Notes under the pieces: generated by a model
Seen by the model: the letters and a program-made list of their open reading frames with translations, nothing else
What the model was told of the DNA's origin: nothing
Database searches by the model: none
Position numbers and translations under genes: made by a program
Source: JALZAA01 sp035316025
Lineage (GTDB): Bacteria; Actinomycetota; Acidimicrobiia; IMCC26256; JACDBD01
Assembly: GCA_035316025.1 (NCBI GenBank)
Contig: DATFXL010000126.1
Coordinates: 16,703 to 80,702 of the forward strand
DNA length: 64,000 nt
Direction: 5' to 3'
Shown here: positions 24,800 through 32,648 of the stretch, piece by piece
Position numbering within the stretch: position 1 is the stretch's first letter
Layout: each line of letters opens with the position of its first letter

Positions 24800-26476
24800 T
24801 CAGAACTCCCCGATGCCCGCGAACCGGAAACGCTCGATGGCGAAGATCGCGAACGCGGTCACCGTCATGAGGATGACGCTCGCGGCCATCGCGGCGCCGA
24901 AGTTCAGCGGGCCCGGTTGGCCGAGGAGGCGGAAGATGACGACGGGCAGCGTCGGGTAGTCGGGACGGGCGATGAAGATCGTCGCCCCGAACTCGCCGAG
25001 CGAGATGGCGAACGCGAAGCCGGCGGCGACGAGCATCGCACGCGCCACGATGGGCAGGTCGATCTCGCGCCACACCCGCCCCGGTGACGCGCCCAGCACC
25101 GCCGCGGTGTCGCGCAGGCGCTGGTCTATGGACCGGAGCACCGGGATCAGGACCCGCGCCACGAACGGCGCCGCCACGAGCGCGTGCGCGATGGGGATGA
25201 GCACCGGCGACGCGCGCAGGTCGAACGGCGGCTTGTCCAGCGTGATGAGGAAGCCGAAGCCGATCGTCACCGCCGACACGCCGAGAGGCAGGAGCAGCAA
25301 CGTGTCGAGCCTTGCCAACCGCGTCGAGCGGCCGCGACCCGCGATCGCGAAGGCGGCCAACCCGCCGACGACGAGCGCGATGGCCGTCGCAGCGGCGGCG
25401 AACACCAGCGAGTTGCGTACGGCTTCGACCGGCGGCACGAACAACGTGCTGGTCTGCCGGAGCTCGGACAGCGCGCGGTAGAACCCGAAGCTGTAGCCGC
25501 CGGCGGTGTCGAACGAGCGCACAACGAGGACGGCGATGGGGCCACCGAGAAGCACGGCCATCACGGCGAGGTTGAGCCCGACCACGGCGCGCTCTCCGCC
25601 GGTGCGCGGCCGCCGAGAGGTCTCTGCAACGGCCCGCAGGCGCAGCGCCTCAGCCCGCCGTCCCTGTGCGCGTCCCGCGACGAGCAGCACGACCACGACC
25701 GCGACCATCTGCACGATCGACAGCGCCGCCGCCTGCGGCAGGTCGAGGAACTGCACGGTCTGCCGGTAGATCTCGGTCTCGAGCGTCGAGTAGCTCGGCC
25801 CGCCGAGGATCAGGATCACGCCGAAGGACGTGAAGTCGAACAGGAACACGATCGCGGCCGCGGCCGCGATCGCCGGGCGCAATGACGGGAGGGTGACCGA
25901 GCGGAAGGTCTGCCACCGGCCGGCGCCGAGCACCCGAGCGGCGTCCTCCTGGCGGGGGTCGAGGTGCGCCCACAAGCCGCCCACGATGAGCACGACCACT
26001 GCGTAGTTGAAGAAGACGTGGGCCACGAGGATGGCGGCTACCGACTGATCGAGGCCGAGGAACCCGAGTGGACCACCCTCGCCGAGCAGCGCGAGGAACG
26101 CCGAGCCGACCACGACCGTCGGCAGGACGAACGGCACGAGCACGGCCGCCCGCAGGAGGCGTTTCCCGCGGAAATCGAACCGTGCGAACACGTACGCGCC
26201 GGGCAGTGCCACGAGCACCGTGAGCGCGGTCGACACCGTCGCCTGCCAGATCGTGAACCATGCGACGCCCCGGAACCGGGCGTCCGTGACGACGTCGGCC
26301 AGTGGGCTGAGGTCGAGCGATCCGCCCGGCGTGAGCCCGCGCCCGACGATCGAAGCCACCGGGTACACGAAGAACACGCCGAGGAACGCGATCGGCACCG
26401 CGAGCATGAGTCCGCGGACGAGGCGGCCGCGGTCGATGCGCATCCGTACCAACCCATTGTTGGTGGAGGTACGCAT
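24800..26476 (-). CDS. thiP: Thiamine-type ABC transporter permease (fused, two BPD domains)
   Basis: A 558-residue permease with two tandem binding-protein-dependent transport domains, as in ThiP and FbpB. The EAA loops are visible as DAARVLGAGRWQTFRSVTLPS in the first half (split by one residue from its neighbour) and DTAAVLGASPGRVWREIDLP in the second. About twelve membrane helices are predicted. The fused layout means one protein forms the whole channel. It follows the substrate-binding protein by 13 bp and is followed by the ATPase after 3 bp. Confidence 0.88.
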   Translation of the reverse strand: MRTSTNNGLVRMRIDRGRLVRGLMLAVPIAFLGVFFVYPVASIVGRGLTPGGSLDLSPLADVVTDARFRGVAWFTIWQATVSTALTVLVALPGAYVFARFDFRGKRLLRAAVLVPFVLPTVVVGSAFLALLGEGGPLGFLGLDQSVAAILVAHVFFNYAVVVLIVGGLWAHLDPRQEDAARVLGAGRWQTFRSVTLPSLRPAIAAAAAIVFLFDFTSFGVILILGGPSYSTLETEIYRQTVQFLDLPQAAALSIVQMVAVVVVLLVAGRAQGRRAEALRLRAVAETSRRPRTGGERAVVGLNLAVMAVLLGGPIAVLVVRSFDTAGGYSFGFYRALSELRQTSTLFVPPVEAVRNSLVFAAAATAIALVVGGLAAFAIAGRGRSTRLARLDTLLLLPLGVSAVTIGFGFLITLDKPPFDLRASPVLIPIAHALVAAPFVARVLIPVLRSIDQRLRDTAAVLGASPGRVWREIDLPIVARAMLVAAGFAFAISLGEFGATIFIARPDYPTLPVVIFRLLGQPGPLNFGAAMAASVILMTVTAFAIFAIERFRFAGIGEF

Positions 26477-26489
26477 CAGCGGTCCTCGA

Positions 26490-27560
26490 TCATCGGAGCA
26501 CGGTGTTCGTCCACTGGTCGATCCACTGGTCGCGGTTCTTGGCGATCTCCTGTTGGGACAGCGAGAACGGGTGAGGCGCGACCTTGGCGTACTTTACGAA
26601 CACGCTCGGCAGCTTCGTGCCGTCGCGGGCGGGGAACACGTACATCTGGAGTGGCATGTCCTGCTGGAACTGGTCCGACAGCATGAAGTTGATGAACTGC
26701 TTCGCCGCCTTCTCGTGCGTCGTGCCCTTCAGGATCCCGGCGAACTCGATCTGGCGGAAGCAGGTGTCGAGCAGCGCGCCCGTCGGCGGCTCCTCCGGCT
26801 GCGGATTCGCGTTCACGACCTCCGCCGGCGGGCTGGTCGCGTACGACACCACGAGGGGGTAGTCACCTTTCCCGGCGCTGCCCGAGAACTCGGTGTTGTA
26901 CGCCTGCTCCCAGCCGTCGACGACTTTGACGCCGTTGTCCCGCAGTTTCTCCCAGTAGCCGCGCCAACCGTCGGGCCCGAACTTGCTGACCGTACTGAGG
27001 AGGAAGGCGAGACCCGGCGACGACGTGGCCGGGTTCTCGACGACGAGCAGGCCCTTGTACTCCGGCTTCGCGAGATCGTCGAGCGTTTGCGGGACGGTCA
27101 AGTTCCTGTCGGTGAAGTACTTGCGGTCGAAGTTGACGCACACGTCGCCGGTGTCGATCGGCGTGACACGGTTCTTGGGATCGAGCTGGAGATCCTTCGA
27201 GATGTTCGCCAGCTCCGGCGACTTGTACGGCACGAAGATGCCGGCGTCGAGCCCCCGACTCAGGAGCGTGTTGTCGATGCCGAAGAAGACGTCGCCGAGC
27301 GGGTTGCTCTTGGTGAGGATCGCCTGGTTGACGGCTGCGCCGGCGTCTCCCGACGGCAGAACTTTGACGGTGACCCCCGTTTTCTTCGTGAACGCTCGCA
27401 TGACCTTCTTCGAGGCCGCGAACGAATCGTGCGACATCAGGGTGATCGTCGTGTTGCCGGAGCGGCGCGGCGCCGACGCCGACGCCGCGACCGGCCCGGC
27501 GACGATCGCCGCCACCACGAGCAGCGAGAGGGTGAGGACGAGTGCGTGGGATCGGCGCAT
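26490..27560 (-). CDS. thiB: Thiamine-type ABC transporter substrate-binding protein
   Basis: A 356-residue periplasmic-type binding protein. A Sec signal peptide (RRSHALVLTLSLLVVAAIVAG, ending near AASASA) precedes the mature domain, which starts TTITLMSHDSFAASKKVM and continues with VLPSGDAGAAVNQAILTK and GDVFFGIDNTLLSRGLDAGIF. These are the signatures of ThiB-type binding proteins. No lipobox Cys is present, so how it is retained at the membrane is unclear. ATG at 27560 follows AGGA and overlaps the region just after the pyrophosphokinase stop. It would deliver thiamine or a phosphate ester to the permease. Confidence 0.88.
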   Translation of the reverse strand: MRRSHALVLTLSLLVVAAIVAGPVAASASAPRRSGNTTITLMSHDSFAASKKVMRAFTKKTGVTVKVLPSGDAGAAVNQAILTKSNPLGDVFFGIDNTLLSRGLDAGIFVPYKSPELANISKDLQLDPKNRVTPIDTGDVCVNFDRKYFTDRNLTVPQTLDDLAKPEYKGLLVVENPATSSPGLAFLLSTVSKFGPDGWRGYWEKLRDNGVKVVDGWEQAYNTEFSGSAGKGDYPLVVSYATSPPAEVVNANPQPEEPPTGALLDTCFRQIEFAGILKGTTHEKAAKQFINFMLSDQFQQDMPLQMYVFPARDGTKLPSVFVKYAKVAPHPFSLSQQEIAKNRDQWIDQWTNTVLR

Positions 27561-27562
27561 GG

Positions 27563-28222
27563 TCAGGTTCCTCCGAAGTCTGGTTGCAGGGCCAGCAGCG
27601 TGCCGTGCTCGATCGAGACGGTGACGACGGGGTCGACGAGCTCGTTGCTCAGCCCGCGGGTGGAACCGGGCAGGAGGTCCTCGCCGTCGAGCGGGTACCG
27701 CAAGCCCGACGTTCGCACCCTGCGCGCCGGACCGCCGACCGCGAACAGCGAGCACACGTCACCGGGCGTGCCCGTCAGACGGGCGAGGTACCGGATCACG
27801 GTGATGCGGGTGCGGCCGACGATCGCTTCGACCTCGATGTCGGCGAACGACGGGGACGCCAGGAGCAGCGTGTTGGCGAGGAGATGGTCGAGACGCCCGC
27901 CGGCACCGCCCACGACGACCAGGTGAGACGCCCCGCGCTCGAGAGCCGCGTGCATCGCGAGCTCGAGGTCGCTCGCGTCCTTGGCTTCCGGGTAGCGACG
28001 AACCTTGGCCCCGTCTGCGACCGCCGCCTCGACGGCCGCCGGATCGGCCGAATCGAAGTCGCCGACCACGAGGTCGACCCGGCATCCGAGCGCGAGCGCG
28101 TGCTCCACGCCCGAGTCGGCCGCTACGACCGTCACCGCGCCGGTCGGAACGCGAGCCGCGACATCCTCGTCGACGGGATCGCCGCCCGCGAACACCAGCG
28201 CCACCGCGCGGGACGCGTCCAC
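27563..28222 (-). CDS. thiN: Thiamine pyrophosphokinase
   Basis: A 219-residue enzyme transferring pyrophosphate from ATP to thiamine, giving TPP. The N-terminal catalytic domain shows VAADSGVEHALALGCRVDLVVGDFDSAD (a run split by one turn), PEAKDASDLELAMHAAL with the essential acidic residues, and GGAGGRLDHLLAN. The C-terminal beta domain TRGLSNELVDPVVTVSIEHG is the thiamine-binding part. The GTG at 28222 is preceded by GGGAGAT immediately after a TPP riboswitch, so translation is likely shut off by the end product. It leads the operon with the thiamine transporter. Confidence 0.93.
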   Translation of the reverse strand: MDASRAVALVFAGGDPVDEDVAARVPTGAVTVVAADSGVEHALALGCRVDLVVGDFDSADPAAVEAAVADGAKVRRYPEAKDASDLELAMHAALERGASHLVVVGGAGGRLDHLLANTLLLASPSFADIEVEAIVGRTRITVIRYLARLTGTPGDVCSLFAVGGPARRVRTSGLRYPLDGEDLLPGSTRGLSNELVDPVVTVSIEHGTLLALQPDFGGT

Positions 28223-28232
28223 GATCTCCCTG

Positions 28233-28338
28233 ACTCCCTTCGCCGGAATTACCCGGTGCAGGTTCCACGGGTCGGTGACGCGCCGATCGGCCCGGTCACC
28301 CTCTCAGCCCGGCTGTCCCGAGCTCCCCACGGGTCAGC
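28233..28338 (-). ncRNA. TPP riboswitch (THI element)
   Basis: The minus strand carries the THI-box landmarks in order: GTGGGGAGC, then GGGCTGAGAGGG with a GC-rich variable P3 arm, then CCCGTGGAACCTG, CACCGGGTAATTCCGGCG and AAGGGAGTCA. These are the pyrimidine-sensing and pyrophosphate-sensing loops of the TPP aptamer. The aptamer ends right next to the ribosome-binding site of the pyrophosphokinase gene with no separate U-tract terminator, which favours control of translation initiation. It would shut off thiamine uptake and phosphorylation when TPP is plentiful. Confidence 0.93.
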
Positions 28339-28399
28339 CCGATGGTAGCGCTCCGGTCTCGACTCGGGCCGCTCGCGTTTCGTGTGCAAGGGTGCCGGA

Positions 28400-29419
28400 G
28401 TGCCCCCGTCCGCCAACCGCGTCGCGCTGCTCTGTGCGCTCGCACTGTTCGTCGCCGCGTGCGGCAGCGGCGGGGGCGATGGCAGCGCCTCGAAGCGCGC
28501 TCCTGCGACGACCGCGTCGACGACCACGCCGTCGTCGACGCCCACGACGACGGGCGCCGGCGCGCTCAGGGTCGCTCCGGCGCCGTGGAAGCTGCCGGCG
28601 CCGTCGTCACGAGAGGTGGCGCTCACCGACGGGAAGGGCCTCGTCGTGTTGGGCGGCCTCGACGCGTCGCGACAGACGACCGGCCGCGTCGTCCGCGTCG
28701 ATCCGTCGAGCGGCGGATCGCAGGCGCTGGGCTCCCTCGCGCAACCTGTGCACGACGCCGCCGGTGCCTTCGTGAACGGGTCGTACCTCGTGATCGCGGG
28801 TGGTGCCGGTGAGGAAGGAAGCGCATCGGTGCAGTCGTTCGAGGCGGGCTCGGGCGGCAAGGCCGTCGGGAGCGTCCCCGGCCCGCTCTCCGACCACGTC
28901 TCGGCGACGGTCGAGGGGAAGGTGTACGTCGTGGGCGGGTTCGACGGGCATCAGATATCGGCGAACGTGCTCGTCAGCGACGACGGCGCGCACTATCGCA
29001 CCTTCGGCGCGCTGGCGGAGCCCGTGCGTTACCCGGCCGCAGCCGCCGCCGACGGAGCCATCTACGTATTCGGAGGCGTGGCCAATGTCGGAGGCGGCGA
29101 CACCCGCTCCATCCAGAAGATCGACACCGGGACGGGGCGGGTGACCGTCGTCGGTCAGCTCCCGGCCCCGCTGTCGCACGCGAGCGCGGTGGAGATCGCG
29201 GGACAGGTGTACGTCCTCGGCGGATTCGTCGACAACCAGGTCACGGGGCAGGTGCTCCGCTTCGACCCTCGCGGTGGGACCGTCTCGGCGGCGGGCACGC
29301 TTCCCGCACCCGTCACCGACGCCGCGGTGACGACGATCGGGGGTACCGCGTATCTCGTCGGCGGCCAGGGCACCGACCGCGCGCCGGTCGCCACCGTCGT
29401 CGAGCTGACCACCGGCTGA
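28400..29419 (+). CDS. Kelch-repeat lipoprotein
   Basis: A 339-residue exported protein. The N-terminus is a lipoprotein signal with lipobox FVAAC, followed by a Ser/Thr/Pro linker. From about residue 65 onward six repeated units of about 45 residues carry GxxVYVVGGFDG-type, IYVFGGVANVGGG and VYVLGGFVDNQVTG segments, the beta-propeller Kelch pattern. It would sit on the outer face of the cytoplasmic membrane and bind a partner or glycan; no enzyme motif is seen. An earlier in-frame GTG at 28382 would lengthen the signal. The next gene is convergent and encodes another propeller lipoprotein. Confidence 0.8.
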   Translation: MPPSANRVALLCALALFVAACGSGGGDGSASKRAPATTASTTTPSSTPTTTGAGALRVAPAPWKLPAPSSREVALTDGKGLVVLGGLDASRQTTGRVVRVDPSSGGSQALGSLAQPVHDAAGAFVNGSYLVIAGGAGEEGSASVQSFEAGSGGKAVGSVPGPLSDHVSATVEGKVYVVGGFDGHQISANVLVSDDGAHYRTFGALAEPVRYPAAAAADGAIYVFGGVANVGGGDTRSIQKIDTGTGRVTVVGQLPAPLSHASAVEIAGQVYVLGGFVDNQVTGQVLRFDPRGGTVSAAGTLPAPVTDAAVTTIGGTAYLVGGQGTDRAPVATVVELTTG

Positions 29420-29431
29420 GGCCGACCGGCG

Positions 29432-30619
29432 TCAGCGGTAGTTACCGGTGTGACCCATGCTGTAGCGGCCCGGTTGCGGGAAGATCGCGAGGCCGTGGGG
29501 ACCGGCGCCGACGGGGATCGTCTTGATCAGCTGCCCGGTGGTCGTGTCGATCACGTACACCTCGGAGTTGTACCGGCCGCTGAGCCACAGCTGCTTCCCG
29601 TCGCTGCTGACGCCGCCCATGTCGGGGCTGCCGCCCGTGTGCCACGTGCCGTCGACCTTCTGCGTGGCGAAGTCGATGACCGTCACCGATCCGGCACCGC
29701 GGTTGGTCACGTAGAGCTTCGTGCCGTCACGGCTGGGGTACAGGCCGTGTGCTCCCTTGCCCGTGTCGATGAAGCCGAGCTCCCGCATGTTGGCCCAGTC
29801 GACGACCGTGACTCCGTCCTTGGTCTCGTTGGCGTTGAACATCACACTGCCGTCCGGAGAGAGCTTCACGTCGACGGGCTTGCCACCCACGTTGAGCTCG
29901 CCGGTGATCTCCATGCGGTCGAGGTCGATGCGTACCAGGTACCCCGAGAACTCGCAGCTTGCCACCATCGTCTTGCCGTCGGCACTGAACTCGGCGTGAT
30001 TGACGCCCGCGTGCGGAATCGGCACCTTCTTGATCAACGTCCAGGTCCTCGGGTCGTAGAAGTCGATGGCGTTGTTGCGCTCTGCCATCACGATCGCCTT
30101 CGTCCCATCGGGGGAGAAGTAGAGGTTGTAGGGGTCGTCGATGGGAATGTCGGCGCCGGGCTTGCCGCTCCGCGGATCGATCGGGGTGAGTGTGTTGCCG
30201 TTGTTGTTGTTCACGTACAGCGTCTGCATGTCCCAGGACGGCACGACGTGTTGGGGAAGCTCCTTCACCGGGTACTGATCTACCACCGTCATCGAGTTGG
30301 GATCGATCACGCTGACAGTGTTCGACATCGAGTTCGGCACGTACACGCGGGTGGGGATGTCCTGGACCGACGGGGCGAGTTGGTTCGCCTGCGTGTACTG
30401 GTAGACGTTGTCGGGCTTTGCATCTGTCGTAGCCGGTGCGGTGGCGGGAGTGGCCGTCGTCGCGGGGGTGCTCGGCGCGCGTTGCACGGTTCGGTCCTTC
30501 TCACCCGAGCAGGCGGACGCGACCAGACCGATGACGCCCAGGAGGGCGACGGCAACGAGAACGGTGGGCCGGGCGCGCACGAAGGGTGAGCTTCGCGCAG
30601 GGCCAGAACCGATACACAT
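29432..30619 (-). CDS. YVTN-family beta-propeller lipoprotein
   Basis: A 395-residue exported protein. A signal segment VLVAVALLGVIGLVASAC with a lipobox cysteine is followed by an Ala/Thr/Pro linker and then seven YVTN-type blades, for example RVYVPNSMSNTVSVIDPNS, KLYVTNRGAGSVTVIDFAT and QLWLSGRYNSEVYVIDTTT. Such propellers resemble surface-layer or PQQ-type proteins and cytochrome-cd1-like folds but no haem or cofactor motif is visible. A short AGAGGCG precedes the ATG. It converges on the Kelch lipoprotein gene with 12 bp between the stops. Confidence 0.8.
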   Translation of the reverse strand: MCIGSGPARSSPFVRARPTVLVAVALLGVIGLVASACSGEKDRTVQRAPSTPATTATPATAPATTDAKPDNVYQYTQANQLAPSVQDIPTRVYVPNSMSNTVSVIDPNSMTVVDQYPVKELPQHVVPSWDMQTLYVNNNNGNTLTPIDPRSGKPGADIPIDDPYNLYFSPDGTKAIVMAERNNAIDFYDPRTWTLIKKVPIPHAGVNHAEFSADGKTMVASCEFSGYLVRIDLDRMEITGELNVGGKPVDVKLSPDGSVMFNANETKDGVTVVDWANMRELGFIDTGKGAHGLYPSRDGTKLYVTNRGAGSVTVIDFATQKVDGTWHTGGSPDMGGVSSDGKQLWLSGRYNSEVYVIDTTTGQLIKTIPVGAGPHGLAIFPQPGRYSMGHTGNYR

Positions 30620-30635
30620 CGTGCGCCTCTGAGAC

Positions 30636-31382
30636 TCAGGTGAGAGCTCGCCGCACCGGTTCGAGGTCGTACGGCGCCGCGGTCATCACGATCACGTGGT
30701 CGGCGCCCGCGTCGACGTAGGTGTCGAGCGCGCCGACTTCGTCTGGCCGGATCGCAACAGTGCGCTCGATCGCGGCCGGATCGCGCCCGACGTCCGCGCA
30801 CCACTCGTCGAGCACTTGATTCTTGCGGCGGAAGATCGCCGGCGGCCCGAACGTGTTCCACGCATCCGCGTGCTCGGCCGCGAGCCGCAGCGTGACCTGC
30901 TCGCCCGCGCCGGCGACGAGGATGGGTAGGTCCGCGGCCGGGGGACGCAGATCGGCCAGGCGTGCCTTGATGACGGGAAGTCCGTGGTCGAGCGCGCGCA
31001 GGCGGCCAGCAGCGGTCCCGAACTCGTAGCCGTACTCGCGGAAGTCGCGCTCGAACCAGCCCGAGCCGATTCCGAGGACGAAGCGTTCGCCACTGAGGCG
31101 ATGCAGTGTGCGCGCCAGGTCGGCCAGGAGGTTGGGGTTGCGGTACGCGTAGCAGGTCACGAGCGCGCCGAAGCGCGCCCGGCTGGTGTCGACGGCCATG
31201 GCGCCGAGCAACGAGTACGCCTCGAAATGGTTGGCGTCCGGGTCGCCGTACAACGGGAAGAAGTGGTCCCATACCCAGATCGAGTCGACGCCGATCTCGT
31301 CGGCCTCTTGCCAGGCCCGGCGCAACTCGTCGATGGTCGTGTCCTGTTGCGCGAGCTGGACGCCGACCTTGACGCGAGCCAT
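30636..31382 (-). CDS. LLM-class F420-dependent oxidoreductase
   Basis: A 248-residue luciferase-like protein, short for the family. It starts ARVKVGVQLAQQDTTIDELRRAW and continues with DEIGVDSIWVWDHFFPLYGD and LLADLARTLHRLSGERFVLGIGSGWFERDFREYG (the last two split by a helix boundary), the F420-binding TIM-barrel pattern. The family acts on aldehydes, alcohols or xenobiotics with F420 or FMN. AAGGGAG five bases upstream fixes the ATG at 31382. The gene is divergent from the amino-acid dehydrogenase gene, with 82 bp between starts. Confidence 0.85.
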   Translation of the reverse strand: MARVKVGVQLAQQDTTIDELRRAWQEADEIGVDSIWVWDHFFPLYGDPDANHFEAYSLLGAMAVDTSRARFGALVTCYAYRNPNLLADLARTLHRLSGERFVLGIGSGWFERDFREYGYEFGTAAGRLRALDHGLPVIKARLADLRPPAADLPILVAGAGEQVTLRLAAEHADAWNTFGPPAIFRRKNQVLDEWCADVGRDPAAIERTVAIRPDEVGALDTYVDAGADHVIVMTAAPYDLEPVRRALT

Positions 31383-31464
31383 GAGCGCTCCCTTCCCCCG
31401 ACCGTGCACCAGGACGGTGCGCGGCACAGTACCGTCGGTCGCGACAGCGACAGCGAGGCCATGG

Positions 31465-32607
31465 ATGGACACGGACGGCGCGGTCACCGAGCTGATGACC
31501 GTGATGGGCCACGAACAGGTCGTGTTCGTCGCCGACGCGCCGTCCGGGCTCCGGGCCGTGATCGCCGTGCACTCGACGGCGCTCGGACCGTCCCTGGGAG
31601 GCATCCGCTTCTGGCACTACCCGTCCGAGCACGATGCCGTCGTCGACGCGCTCCGCCTGTCGCAGGCGATGAGCCTCAAGGCGGCAGCGGCCGGGCTCCA
31701 TCAGGGCGGCGGCAAAGCGGTGGTCCTCGTCGACGACCCCGACGTCCCGCGCCGAGACGGGCTGCTCCGTGCGATGGGCCGGGCGATCGGCGATCTCGGT
31801 GGTCGCTACATCGCCGCCGAGGACGTGGGCGCTACGCCGCACGACATGGACGTCATCGCGTCGGAGACGCCTTGGGTGACCGGGCTCGACGGGCCCGGCG
31901 GGTCCGGCGATCCCTCGCCCATGACCGCGTACGGCGTGGTGCGGGCGATGGGCGCGGTGCTGGAGGAGCTCGACGGCGACGCTGCACTCGAGGGCAAGCG
32001 GGTCGTCGTGGACGGCGTCGGTCACGTCGGGACGCATCTGGCGCGCATGGTGGTCGACGCGGGCGCTCGCGTCGGCGTCGCCGACGTGAACAGGAACCGG
32101 GTGGACGCGCTCGCACGCGAGATCGGCGCCGAGGCCATCCCGATCGAGCGGGCGCTGGAGGAGGAGTGCGACGTGCTGGCGCCGTGTGCGCTCGGAGCCG
32201 TGCTCGACGAGAAGAGCATCCCGCGGTTGCAATGCCGGGCGGTGTGCGGCGCCGCCAACAATCAGCTCGCCGAGCCTGCCGACGACGACGCGCTCGCAGC
32301 GCGGGGAATCCTGTATGCGCCGGACTTCGTCGTGAACGCAGGCGGGATCATCAACCTCGCCGAGGAGTTCGTCGGCTACGACCGTGACCGCGCCCGGCGA
32401 CGCACCGCCGAGATCGCCGAGACCGTGCGCCGTGTCTTCGCGATCGCCCGTGAGGGGGGAATACCTCCGGGGCGCGCCGCCGAAGAGATGGCGCGCCGAC
32501 GCATCGCGGAGGAGGGCGCCGGCCACCGCTTCCGCCCCGGCAATCCGGCGGCGTGGACGAACGGCGAGCCATTGCGCTCGGTGCGTCCCGGTGTGACCCC
32601 TCGGTAG
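31465..32607 (+). CDS. Leu/Val/Phe/Glu dehydrogenase family protein
   Basis: A 380-residue NAD-dependent amino-acid dehydrogenase. The catalytic domain contains ALGPSLGGIRFWHYPSE, SLKAAAAGLHQGGGKAV with Lys72 and Lys84 as substrate-binding and catalytic lysines, and YIAAEDVGATPHDMDVI with the catalytic Asp. The NAD domain starts VVVDGVGHVGTHLARMVVDAG and ends FVVNAGGIINLAEEF. The pattern is closest to leucine/valine dehydrogenases, which deaminate branched-chain amino acids to 2-oxo acids. GAGG lies six bases before the ATG. It may feed the acyl-CoA synthetase encoded next, though the 41-bp gap also allows independent expression. Confidence 0.9.
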   Translation: MDTDGAVTELMTVMGHEQVVFVADAPSGLRAVIAVHSTALGPSLGGIRFWHYPSEHDAVVDALRLSQAMSLKAAAAGLHQGGGKAVVLVDDPDVPRRDGLLRAMGRAIGDLGGRYIAAEDVGATPHDMDVIASETPWVTGLDGPGGSGDPSPMTAYGVVRAMGAVLEELDGDAALEGKRVVVDGVGHVGTHLARMVVDAGARVGVADVNRNRVDALAREIGAEAIPIERALEEECDVLAPCALGAVLDEKSIPRLQCRAVCGAANNQLAEPADDDALAARGILYAPDFVVNAGGIINLAEEFVGYDRDRARRRTAEIAETVRRVFAIAREGGIPPGRAAEEMARRRIAEEGAGHRFRPGNPAAWTNGEPLRSVRPGVTPR

Positions 32608-32648
32608 CATCCACGTCGGCCGAGCGCGATCGAAAAAGGGGGGCCGGC

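Noticed and set aside
29419..29432. A terminator between the two convergent propeller genes
   Set aside because: Only 12 bp are available and no hairpin is present.
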